Below, piece after piece: positions 1 to 7,906 of a stretch of DNA of 64,000 nucleotides (its first letter is position 1; each line of letters opens with the position of its first letter). The position numbers and the translations under genes were made by a program. Origin of the DNA: SZUA-35 sp965530755 (lineage in GTDB: Bacteria > Actinomycetota > Acidimicrobiia > Acidimicrobiales > SZUA-35); NCBI GenBank assembly GCA_965530755.1, contig CBESNA010000020.1, positions 5,890 through 69,889 on the forward strand, in the 5' to 3' direction. A model generated the notes under the pieces. That model was not told where the DNA came from. It was given only the letters and a program-made list of their open reading frames with translations, and ran no database searches.

Positions 1-46
1 TCATCAGGCGTCCCATCACGGACAGCGGGCGGAACTTCGATGTCAT
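1..46 (-). CDS. 5' fragment of an unidentified gene, cut by the window edge
   Basis: An ATG at 46..44 on the minus strand opens 15 codons (MTSKFRPLSVMGRLM) with no stop before the window ends. It lies 45 bp downstream of the aldehyde dehydrogenase on the same strand, so it could be the next gene of that unit. No convincing ribosome binding site is visible and too little protein remains to assign a family. Confidence 0.35.
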   Translation of the reverse strand, partial: MTSKFRPLSVMGRLM

Positions 47-91
47 GGTGATCTGTCGGCGCTCCGTCGCATCGATTGAGCGCCGACTCGA

Positions 92-1576
92 TCAGTAGTA
101 GGCGGGGAAGGAGTCGAGATTGGCATAGATGGTCTTGAGTTGGGTGAAGTGCTCGAGCGTCGTGAGGCCGTTCTCTCGACCCACTCCAGATTGCTTGTAG
201 CCACCGAACGGGATGGATGGCGGGAGGGCGTTGTAGTCGTTGATCCAGACCGAGCCGGCTTCGATCTTGTTGGCGACGCGGTGAGCACGTGCGAAATCTG
301 AAGTGAAGACCGCGCCCGAGAGCCCGTAATGTGTGTCGTTGGCTCGTCTGAGGACTTCTTCCTCGTCATCGAAGACCAGCACTGCCATCAACGGACCGAA
401 GACCTCCTCCTTCACGAAGGTCATGTCGTCCTCGCAGTCAGCAAAGATCGCAGGCGTGACGTAGTTGCCGCCAGCCAGTGAGGCATCGTCCGGGACGACC
501 CCGCCACACAAACGCCTGGCGCCGCTCGCATTGGCGATGTCCATGTAACCCATCACCTTCGCGTGATGCTCGGCGCTGATCAGCGGCCCGACCACGACCT
601 CGGGGTCGAAAGGGTCGCCGACCTTCATGGCTTCGGCTCGGGGAGCAAGCTTCTCGACGAACGACTCGTACATGCCTCGCTGCACGAACACCCGGGTTCC
701 GTTGCTGCAGACCTCACCGGCCGAGTAGAAGTTGGCGACGAGAGCGGCGTTGACTGCGCTGTCCAGGTCTGCATCGTCGAACACGATGATGGGGCTCTTG
801 CCTCCGAGTTCCAGCGTGACTTCCTTGAGTGTCGTCGCCGCGTCTGCCATGACCTTCTTGCCGGTTCCGACCTCGCCGGTGAGAGAGATCTTGTCGATCC
901 CGGGATGGCGGCTCAGCATCTGGCCGACCCTGCCGTCGCCCTGCACGACGTTGAAGACGCCGGGTGGGAGACCGGCCTCGTGATAGATCTCGGCCAGGCG
1001 CGGCGCCGTGAGCGGCGAGAGCTCTGCCGGTTTGAAGATGAAGGCATTGCCGCACGCAAGCGCCGGTGCCGACTTCCACATCGCGATCTGTATCGGGTAG
1101 TTCCACGCGCCGATACCGGCGCAGACGCCGAGCGGTTCCCGTCTGATGATGGCGAAGGCACTCGGCGGAAAATCGAAGTGCTGCCCGTGAAGTGACGAAA
1201 CCAGGCCCGCGTAGAACTCGATCACGTCGGCGCCGGTCACGATGTCCTCAGTGGTGGTCTCCGACAGTGGCTTGCCTGTGTCGAGGGTCTCGAGATGGGC
1301 GAGCTCGTCGTTGCGCTCTCGGAGGATGGCCACTGCCCGCAACATGATGCGGGTACGTTCCATCGCCGGGATCTGTGACCAAACCGCAAATCCGTCTCGT
1401 GCCGCAGCCACCGCACGATCGACATCGTCCTGGCTCGCTTGTTGCACCTCGGCGATCACCTGGTTGGTGGCTGGGTTGATGGTCGTGAAGGTCTCCCCGG
1501 AGGTGGCGTCGACGTAGCCCCCGTTGATCCACAGTTTCTGGGTCGGCAGCGTGGTCGCAGCGTTCACGAAAGTCAT
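92..1576 (-). CDS. betB: Betaine-aldehyde-type aldehyde dehydrogenase
   Basis: NAD(P)-dependent aldehyde dehydrogenase of 494 aa, the length usual for BetB. It should oxidise betaine aldehyde to glycine betaine in the cytoplasm, or the related 4-trimethylaminobutyraldehyde. The family signature LELGGKSP with its glutamate is near residue 256, and the catalytic cysteine is in GEVCSN near residue 289. The C-terminal PFGGYKQSGVGRE is also typical. The ATG is preceded at 6 nt by a TAGGAT -10 box, so transcription is probably leaderless and separate from the upstream SDR gene. The neighbouring butyrobetaine-hydroxylase-like dioxygenase makes a carnitine-type substrate a real alternative. The ALDH assignment is firm; the substrate is inferred. 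Confidence 0.85.
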   Translation of the reverse strand: MTFVNAATTLPTQKLWINGGYVDATSGETFTTINPATNQVIAEVQQASQDDVDRAVAAARDGFAVWSQIPAMERTRIMLRAVAILRERNDELAHLETLDTGKPLSETTTEDIVTGADVIEFYAGLVSSLHGQHFDFPPSAFAIIRREPLGVCAGIGAWNYPIQIAMWKSAPALACGNAFIFKPAELSPLTAPRLAEIYHEAGLPPGVFNVVQGDGRVGQMLSRHPGIDKISLTGEVGTGKKVMADAATTLKEVTLELGGKSPIIVFDDADLDSAVNAALVANFYSAGEVCSNGTRVFVQRGMYESFVEKLAPRAEAMKVGDPFDPEVVVGPLISAEHHAKVMGYMDIANASGARRLCGGVVPDDASLAGGNYVTPAIFADCEDDMTFVKEEVFGPLMAVLVFDDEEEVLRRANDTHYGLSGAVFTSDFARAHRVANKIEAGSVWINDYNALPPSIPFGGYKQSGVGRENGLTTLEHFTQLKTIYANLDSFPAYY

Positions 1577-1582
1577 GGCCGA

Positions 1583-1588
1583 ATCCTA
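1583..1588 (-). promoter_or_regulatory. -10 element of betB-type gene (leaderless)
   Basis: TAGGAT on the minus strand, 6 nt before the ATG at 1576. The same geometry recurs at many starts in this window. Confidence 0.5.
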
Positions 1589-1617
1589 GAAGGTCATGCG
1601 CCGCGGTCGAGCGGCTC

Positions 1618-2343
1618 TCACCAAGGGATCGGTGTTCGGTCCGTGAAGAACCGTCCGGTGGGCTCCAGGGTGCCGAGCGAGGCCAGCCAGACCGCGGTGT
1701 CCGCGCCCTCCTCCGGACTGCGATCGCCCTGCGGTCCGCCCATCTCGGTCAACACCCAACCGGGACACATGGCGTTGACCGAGATTCCTTTCGGGCGAAG
1801 CTCCGCGGCGAACTTGACGGTTGCCGCGTTGAGTGCGGTCTTGGACATCGAATATGCACCGTCTCCACCGGTCATCGATTCGAGCTGACCGTTCGTCGAC
1901 GAGAGATTCACGATCGACCCGCCTTCGGTCATCAGCGGCCAGAGCGCCTGGATCACCCGGATGGGCCCGTACAGGTTGACCTCCATCGTGTCGCGAACGA
2001 CCTGGATCGGCTGGTCGATCATCGCATTCGGCGCCGAGCCGGCGACGTGTGGAGCCTCGAGGTAGACACCGGCGTTGTTCACGACGATGCCAAGCGGACC
2101 GAGCGGCACGAGATGGCGAGCCAGGCGTTGCACGTCATCGTCGCTGGTGACGTCGACGACGAAACCCTCGGCCGAGCCGGCTTCGGAGTCGTCGGCGGAA
2201 CCGGACCTGACCTCGGCGACCGCATCCTCGATCGCCGTCACCGATCGACCGGTCATGACGACGTGGTGGCCGGCAGCCACCAAGCCGGAGGCGATGGCCA
2301 TGCCGATGCCCCGGTTTGCACCAGTGACGACGGCCAACGTCAC
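1618..2343 (-). CDS. SDR-family short-chain oxidoreductase
   Basis: Classical short-chain dehydrogenase/reductase of 241 aa. The Rossmann nucleotide motif TGANRGIG is at residues 8-15, the NNAG motif is near residue 90, and the catalytic Tyr-Lys pair is in YSMSK near residue 160. The GTG start shares GTGA with the stop codon of the upstream dioxygenase, so the two genes are translationally coupled and probably act on related substrates. The family is clear; the substrate is unknown. A role on a hydroxylated trimethylammonium or similar alcohol is only a guess from context. Confidence 0.85.
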   Translation of the reverse strand: MTLAVVTGANRGIGMAIASGLVAAGHHVVMTGRSVTAIEDAVAEVRSGSADDSEAGSAEGFVVDVTSDDDVQRLARHLVPLGPLGIVVNNAGVYLEAPHVAGSAPNAMIDQPIQVVRDTMEVNLYGPIRVIQALWPLMTEGGSIVNLSSTNGQLESMTGGDGAYSMSKTALNAATVKFAAELRPKGISVNAMCPGWVLTEMGGPQGDRSPEEGADTAVWLASLGTLEPTGRFFTDRTPIPW

Positions 2344-3524
2344 GAAAGATTCCCGGCGGTGAGCTTCTCTTCCTCGGTCCCGGGTGCGAACTCGACCCGG
2401 AGAAGCCGCAGGGCCGAGTGCACCTGATCCCTGTCGACCGTGCAGAGGCGCAGATGCCTGCGGCCGGGATCCCCGTCGAATTCGCTGCGGCCGTGGAGCA
2501 CTCGCTGATTGTCGAACGCGATCGCTTCACCAGGGAGCAGCCCGTGTTCCCACTGGAACTCCGAGCTTCGGATCCGGATCGTGAACTCGATCAGTGCGCG
2601 GTAGAAGTCGTCGATCAACTCGGCGGCGAGATCGATCGTGTCCATCGACCGTTCGTGGAAACGGATACCACACACATCGCCGTCACCGTCGACGGCGATG
2701 ACCGGGGCGTGAGCCACCATGTGGACGGCCTCGCCCTGATCAACCGACTCAGAACGCCGGCGGATCCACGGCACCGACACCGTCGACAGGAGCTCGAAGG
2801 CTTCGGGAGCTTCGGACCGGATCGCCTCGGCCACGGCGAACCCGTCGACGAGTGTGCTCCGGCCACCGCCGGTCGCGCTCGCTTCGATGCAGTGAAGAAT
2901 ACTGAAACCGGACGGGGTGTAGCGGTACGGATCATCGGTGTGGGGATCCATGGCCGCCGTTGACTGCGACATCGTCCACACCTCGGGCTCAGAGATGATG
3001 TCGAAGAACCGACCGAAGTCGGTCTCACGAACGTGTCCGAGCCGGGAGGCCAACTCTCCGGTTCCTTCTCCCTGCACGCCAGACACAAGGGCAACTCCGT
3101 CTGTCGCCACAGCTTCCAGAAGCTGGAACCAGATCCGGCGGTCCCCGACCGACGAGAAATCGATGACGGCAGGCTCCATGTCGGACCGCCACGTGCGAGC
3201 TCTGGCCAGGTGACGCACGCCGGAACGGTGCTCGTGCAGCCATGTCAGGTCGAACGTCGAATCGTGGCCGTCTGAGAACGTCAGCGACAGACCACCGTCG
3301 GCCGATCTCGCTTGAACGATCGTCAGGTCGGGATCGAGCTCGGCGACCGAGAAGGTCCGGAACGCCGACCGCTTGTCGCCACCGGTGGGACAATTGTCCC
3401 GAAGCCACAGGACATTGAACGACGCGCGTTCTCCGGTGCTCCACTCGACCGAGACAGCTCGACCTTCCCCGCCCTCAGGGACGTCGACGGCGATCACGGT
3501 CGGTACGGCGGCGAGTGTTGCCAT
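2340..3524 (-). CDS. TauD/gamma-butyrobetaine-hydroxylase-like Fe(II)/2-oxoglutarate dioxygenase
   Basis: 394 aa, with an N-terminal GBBH-like (DUF971-type) domain around residues 20-110, including WLRDNCP and WLHEH, followed by a TauD-type jelly roll. The iron ligands are visible as HTD near residue 197 and the distal His in VLHGR near residue 341. Relatives hydroxylate gamma-butyrobetaine or trimethyllysine in carnitine synthesis. The N-terminal domain keeps only one cysteine of the zinc cluster known from the eukaryotic enzyme, so that metal site may be absent. The start is well supported: GGGGAGGT lies a few bases before the ATG. The gene leads a unit with the SDR (4-bp overlap) and the aldehyde dehydrogenase beyond. 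The dioxygenase class is firm; the substrate is inferred. Confidence 0.8.
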   Translation of the reverse strand: MATLAAVPTVIAVDVPEGGEGRAVSVEWSTGERASFNVLWLRDNCPTGGDKRSAFRTFSVAELDPDLTIVQARSADGGLSLTFSDGHDSTFDLTWLHEHRSGVRHLARARTWRSDMEPAVIDFSSVGDRRIWFQLLEAVATDGVALVSGVQGEGTGELASRLGHVRETDFGRFFDIISEPEVWTMSQSTAAMDPHTDDPYRYTPSGFSILHCIEASATGGGRSTLVDGFAVAEAIRSEAPEAFELLSTVSVPWIRRRSESVDQGEAVHMVAHAPVIAVDGDGDVCGIRFHERSMDTIDLAAELIDDFYRALIEFTIRIRSSEFQWEHGLLPGEAIAFDNQRVLHGRSEFDGDPGRRHLRLCTVDRDQVHSALRLLRVEFAPGTEEEKLTAGNLS

Positions 3525-3643
3525 GGGTACCTCCCCTTTGCTGGTGCCGGGAGAGTACGCGTCCCGAGCGTCGAGCGCACGAGTGACCGGCGCACGACGG
3601 GCGCGCCGGCACGGGCCGCGTCGTCGATACTGGCTGCGCCAGG

Positions 3644-4231
3644 TCAGTAGTCGATCCCCTTCTTGGCGACGATGCCGTCGTCGAACGCATGCTTGATCTT
3701 GGTCATCTCGGTCACGGTGTGGGCGATGTCGATGATCGGCTCAGGCATGTCGCGACCCGTCAGCACGATGTTGACCTTCTCGGGCCGGCCGAGGATCGTC
3801 TGCACGACGTCACCGACATCGATCCACTTCCAGGTCATCGCGTAGCTGATCTCGTCCATGATCACGAGGCGGTACTCGCCGCTCTGAATCGTCTTCTTGG
3901 CGAACTCCCAGGCGGCCCGCGCCATCGCCGTGCTCTCGTCGAGATCGCCGGAGTCCCAGGTGAATCCATCACCGGCCGCGAACCAATCGACACCGATCGA
4001 CCGGGCGACCTTCTCCTCACCTGTGTTCCAGTCGCCGCTCTTGAGGAACTGCACCACCGCGACGGGCCAGTCGAGGGCGATGGCTCGAAGCATCGTCCCG
4101 AACGCCGCTGTGCTCTTGCCCTTCCCGTGGCCCGTGTTCACGACGACGAGCGACGGCACGGTCTTCAGGCCGGACCGGTCCGGCTTCTCGGTTGGGATGG
4201 CGTCGCCACCGGACGATTGCGTATCAGACAT
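3644..4231 (-). CDS. cobO: Cob(I)yrinic acid a,c-diamide adenosyltransferase
   Basis: CobO/BtuR-type corrinoid adenosyltransferase of 195 aa, which transfers the 5'-deoxyadenosyl group of ATP to cob(I)alamin or its precursor. The family P-loop GHGKGKST lies near residues 32-40, followed by VAVVQFLKSG and VIMDEISYAM, all typical. I start at the internal ATG 4231 because AAGGGG sits 4 nt upstream; the frame is open further 5' but without a signal. No other cobalamin genes are present in the window, so it may serve salvage or belong to a pathway encoded elsewhere. It is divergent from menC with a 77-bp gap. Confidence 0.92.
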   Translation of the reverse strand: MSDTQSSGGDAIPTEKPDRSGLKTVPSLVVVNTGHGKGKSTAAFGTMLRAIALDWPVAVVQFLKSGDWNTGEEKVARSIGVDWFAAGDGFTWDSGDLDESTAMARAAWEFAKKTIQSGEYRLVIMDEISYAMTWKWIDVGDVVQTILGRPEKVNIVLTGRDMPEPIIDIAHTVTEMTKIKHAFDDGIVAKKGIDY

Positions 4232-4308
4232 GGTTCCCCTTGAGGTGGTGAGCGCAGATGGTGCCACCTGGACACCGCGCGGTGGCGAACTGAGCGACAA
4301 TCATTGCC

Positions 4309-5397
4309 GTGGAACCTCCGACACGACACATTGCGCCGGCCCGCATCGAGGTTCGCCTGCTCTCACTACCGACGCTTCGCACCCTCGGGACAGCCCACGA
4401 CAACGACCCGGCCATCGAGCGCCAGCTCGTTGTCATCGGAATCGAGTCGGCAGACGGGGTGCTCGGTTGGGGCGAGTGTTCTGCACTCAACGCCCCGACG
4501 TACACGCACGAATGGGCCGAGGACAGTTTCGAGCGTCTCGCCTCCTGGGCCGAAGGAGGAGACGCCCCGAATGCCGCCGACGTTCCGATGACGGCGGCGG
4601 CCATCGAGATGGCGACGCTGGATGCCGAGCTTCGTTCGACCGGACAGTCCCTGGCCTCTTCGATCGGGGCCACCGCATCGCGCGTGATGGCCGGAGCCAC
4701 CATCGGACTCGGCCCGATCGGGCGGTCGGTCGATCTGGCCCGCCAGCTGGTCGATCTCGGCTACCGGAAACTCAAGGTGAAGATCGACCCCCATCAGGTC
4801 GATGATGTCGCCCACGCCCTCAGTCATGAGCTGACCGACATCGAGCTCCACGTCGATGCCAATGGTTCGCTCGACGAGAGCCATCTGATGGCCCTGTCGG
4901 GTCTGACCTGGCACGGGGTCACGGCGATCGAGCAACCGTTCGCCGTCGATCGACCTGATCTCGCGGTGGAGCTGATGCTCGGTACGGAGGCAACGATCAT
5001 CACCGACGAGGGTGCTCCGACACTGCGGGATGCCGAGCGTCTCCTGGCCGCGTCCGCCGTGCAAGCGGTCGCGATCAAGCCGCCTCGTCTGGGCGGCATC
5101 GCAGCAGCTGTCGAACTGGTCGAGTGGTGCAGACGGTCCGACGTCGGGGTCTCCATCGGCGGGATGCTCGAGTGCGGATTGGGACGCCACGCTCTCACCG
5201 CAATCGCAGCGCTGGACGGATTCACGGTTACGGGCGACCTGTCACCTGCCCGTCAGTGGTTGGCCGCTGACCCCTGGCCGGACGTGGTGATGGCCAACGG
5301 GGCGGTCCTCGTGCCGGCGGGCTCGGGCGTCGCCCCGCTTCCCGATGTCGAACTGCTCGACCGACTCACCCGGCGGAGCGCTGGGCGAAGTCGCTGA
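4309..5397 (+). CDS. menC: o-Succinylbenzoate synthase
   Basis: Enolase-superfamily enzyme of 362 aa that dehydrates SHCHC to o-succinylbenzoate in menaquinone synthesis. The superfamily residues are in order: the KxK pair in KLKVKI near residue 155, metal ligands in VDANGS (about 181), IEQP (about 207) and TDEG (about 232), and the distal lysine in KPPRLGG near 257. The start is GTG, with a GACAAT -10-like hexamer 7 nt upstream. Its 3' end overlaps the convergent menH by 32 bp. Six men genes within 13 kb support the assignment over other enolase-superfamily functions such as dipeptide epimerase. Confidence 0.9.
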   Translation: MEPPTRHIAPARIEVRLLSLPTLRTLGTAHDNDPAIERQLVVIGIESADGVLGWGECSALNAPTYTHEWAEDSFERLASWAEGGDAPNAADVPMTAAAIEMATLDAELRSTGQSLASSIGATASRVMAGATIGLGPIGRSVDLARQLVDLGYRKLKVKIDPHQVDDVAHALSHELTDIELHVDANGSLDESHLMALSGLTWHGVTAIEQPFAVDRPDLAVELMLGTEATIITDEGAPTLRDAERLLAASAVQAVAIKPPRLGGIAAAVELVEWCRRSDVGVSIGGMLECGLGRHALTAIAALDGFTVTGDLSPARQWLAADPWPDVVMANGAVLVPAGSGVAPLPDVELLDRLTRRSAGRSR

Positions 5398-6166
5398 TCA
5401 GATCGGCGACCTCGGCGGGACGCTCGCTGTGCACGGCGTGACCACCGTCGACCGAACAGAACGTGCCATCGGGGAGGTCATCGGCCATGCGTTCGCCGAT
5501 GGCGGTGAACTTCTTGTCCGCACGCCCGGCGATCACCTGCACCGGAAGCTCGATGCTGCCGAGCAGATGCCACAACGGGAACTGGTTTCCCGTGCCACAG
5601 ATCCGCAGGCTTGCAGCGAGTCCTTCCGGTCGGTTCAACAGACGCTCTGAGCGACACGCTGCTTCGAGCGGCAGCGTGTCGAAGAGAGGCAGCGCCAACC
5701 AGTCGTCGAGAAAGGTGACGAGCTCCTCGGACTCGAGCCGCATTGCGAGCAGCTCGTCTGCCTCGACCCGAGTCGCCCGTGCGATCGCATCCTCGATGCC
5801 GGGGGTGGCGCCGATCAGCGTCAACGACTCGATCTGGTCAGGAAAGAGGAGCGCCGCGTGCAGCAGCATGCGACCTCCCATGGAGTAGCCGACGTAGTGT
5901 CCCCGGCCACCGGCTTCGATGATCAAACGAGCCGCATCGATCAGGTCAGATCGATCGTTTGCCGACGCACCGTGTCCAGGGGCGTCGATTCCCAGCACGG
6001 ACACTGATCGACCCTGGGACGCGAACGCCTCCGCCGTCGCTGCGGCGAGCACTCCCAGACACTGGGCGTTTTGAGTGAACCCGTGCACCATCGAGACCCG
6101 GAACTCGGCACCATCTGACACAGTCCCGGCTTCGGCAAGGTGTTCGATTGCGAGATTCACCTCCAC
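5366..6166 (-). CDS. menH: 2-Succinyl-6-hydroxy-2,4-cyclohexadiene-1-carboxylate synthase-like alpha/beta hydrolase
   Basis: Alpha/beta-hydrolase-fold protein of 266 aa. MVHGFTQNAQ near residue 27 is the oxyanion-hole loop, GYSMGG near residue 92 carries the nucleophilic serine, and DGGHAVH near the C-terminus supplies the catalytic histidine. MenH removes pyruvate from SEPHCHC, the product of MenD, to give the MenC substrate. It lies between menC and menD, tail-overlapping menC by 32 bp and head-to-head with menD. The start is GTG; a second GTG two codons later is possible. Fold alone cannot separate MenH from other hydrolases, so the assignment rests largely on context. Confidence 0.82.
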   Translation of the reverse strand: MEVNLAIEHLAEAGTVSDGAEFRVSMVHGFTQNAQCLGVLAAATAEAFASQGRSVSVLGIDAPGHGASANDRSDLIDAARLIIEAGGRGHYVGYSMGGRMLLHAALLFPDQIESLTLIGATPGIEDAIARATRVEADELLAMRLESEELVTFLDDWLALPLFDTLPLEAACRSERLLNRPEGLAASLRICGTGNQFPLWHLLGSIELPVQVIAGRADKKFTAIGERMADDLPDGTFCSVDGGHAVHSERPAEVADLISDFAQRSAG

Positions 6167-6208
6167 AGGATGCCCTGCCCGTGGTCACCGGTGTGGTTCT
6201 CTTGTGCG

Positions 6209-7876
6209 GTGACGACCACGGCCACCGCCACCTTCTGCGCAACCCTCACCGATCAGTGGGCACAGATGGGCACGACCGACGCATTCATCGCTCCTGGCTC
6301 GAGGTCGACGCCGCTGGCCCTTGCGTTGGTCGCCGATCGGCGCATCACCACCCATGTGGTCCACGACGAGCGCTCCGCCTCGTTTGCCTGCCTCGGCCAC
6401 GGCCTCGCCACGGGACGGCCTGCGGTGCTGCTCTGCACCAGCGGTACTGCCGCAACACACTTTCACGGCGCCGTTGCCGAGGCCGATGCCTCGCGGGTAC
6501 CGATGCTGGTCTGCACGGCCGATCGGCCCCCCGAATTGTGGGGAATCGGGGCGCCACAGACCATCGACCAGACCGATCTCTACGGCGAAGCCGTCCGGGG
6601 ATTCCTCGAACCGGGCCCACCGGACGATCCCGGCGTCGATCCGGCAGGCTGGCGACCGATGGCCGCCGATGCCTGGATGGCCGCCACAGGTGCAGACACG
6701 AACCTTCCGGGTCCCGTTCATCTGAACCTCAGCTTTCGCGACCCGCTCGTCGGTCGATCGGGCAGCCTGCCGCCGCCGCTCTCTCTCGCCTCGCCGGATG
6801 ATTCCGGCGACGACGTTCCCGGCCCGCCGGTACCCGATCTCGATCTCCCCGAGCGTGGCGTGATCGTGGCCGGTCGTTCCGGCGCCGACCCGGCTCATGC
6901 CCATGCCCTCGCCGCAGCGCTCGGGTGGCCCGTCCTCGCTGATCCACGATCGGGTTGTCGCATCCCGGGTCAATCGATCACCCGGTTCGATTCGCTGCTC
7001 CGGTCGGCGACGTTCGCCGCATCAGTCCGGCCGCAGATGATCATCCGCATCGGGGAACCGCCGGCCAGCAAGGCGCTGAGCCAGTGGATCACCGCTTCTG
7101 CCGCCGAGGGAGCCGCCGTGATCGCGCTGACCGACGGCGGTCAGTTGATCGACCCGGAACGAGTGGCGACCGCCGTGATGTCCGTCGAGTCTGCTCTGCC
7201 GCGCCTGGTTGCGGTGGCCCAGGCGAGCACGCCGCCTGCCGGCTCCTACCTCGGCGACTGGCTGGCGGCCGAAGGCGCAGCCCAACTGGTGATCGACAAC
7301 GCTCTCGACCGCGGCGTGTCGGAGCCCTCGATCGCCAGAGCCGTCACGGCCCAGCTCCCCGCCGGGGCGGCGCTGGTTGTCTCCTCGTCCATGCCGATTC
7401 GCGACGTCGAGTGGTACGGAACAGCACGGGGCGACATCGAGGTGTACGCCAATCGAGGGGCGAACGGCATCGACGGTGTCACCTCGACAGCCATCGGCAT
7501 CGCCCTGACCGGTCGGCCGACAACACTGCTCATCGGGGACGTCGCCTTCCTACACGACACCAATGCCCTCATCGCACTTCGCAGTCGTTCCCTCGACCTC
7601 ACGATCGTCGTGATCGACAACGACGGAGGCGGGATCTTCTCGTTCCTGCCCCAGCACGAGATCCTGGCTGCCGCTGACTACGAGCTCCTGTTCGGCACGC
7701 CACACGACACCGACCTGGCGATGCTGTGCCAGGCGCACGGCATCGAGACCTCGACGTGGAAGGGCGAACTGGGCGAGATCAGCGGCGTGCGTGTCGTGAT
7801 CGCACGGACGGACCGGACCGAGAACCTCGCGCTTCATGGTGCACTGGTGACCGCGGTGATCGACGCCATCGCTTGA
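6209..7876 (+). CDS. menD: 2-Succinyl-5-enolpyruvyl-6-hydroxy-3-cyclohexene-1-carboxylate synthase
   Basis: Thiamine-diphosphate enzyme of 555 aa joining isochorismate and 2-oxoglutarate, the committed step of menaquinone synthesis. IAPGSRSTPL near residue 26 is the MenD N-terminal signature. The C-terminal GDVAFLHDTNAL and IDNDGGGIFSFLP (about residues 443-477) form the ThDP/Mg site. The frame is open back to an ATG at 6140, which would overlap menH. I chose GTG 6209 because it places IAPGSRSTP where E. coli MenD has it and gives the usual length; no clear ribosome binding site decides the matter. Confidence 0.93.
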   Translation: MTTTATATFCATLTDQWAQMGTTDAFIAPGSRSTPLALALVADRRITTHVVHDERSASFACLGHGLATGRPAVLLCTSGTAATHFHGAVAEADASRVPMLVCTADRPPELWGIGAPQTIDQTDLYGEAVRGFLEPGPPDDPGVDPAGWRPMAADAWMAATGADTNLPGPVHLNLSFRDPLVGRSGSLPPPLSLASPDDSGDDVPGPPVPDLDLPERGVIVAGRSGADPAHAHALAAALGWPVLADPRSGCRIPGQSITRFDSLLRSATFAASVRPQMIIRIGEPPASKALSQWITASAAEGAAVIALTDGGQLIDPERVATAVMSVESALPRLVAVAQASTPPAGSYLGDWLAAEGAAQLVIDNALDRGVSEPSIARAVTAQLPAGAALVVSSSMPIRDVEWYGTARGDIEVYANRGANGIDGVTSTAIGIALTGRPTTLLIGDVAFLHDTNALIALRSRSLDLTIVVIDNDGGGIFSFLPQHEILAAADYELLFGTPHDTDLAMLCQAHGIETSTWKGELGEISGVRVVIARTDRTENLALHGALVTAVIDAIA

Positions 7877-7906
7877 TCATCGGTTCTGGCGATCAGCGCG
7901 CACCGC

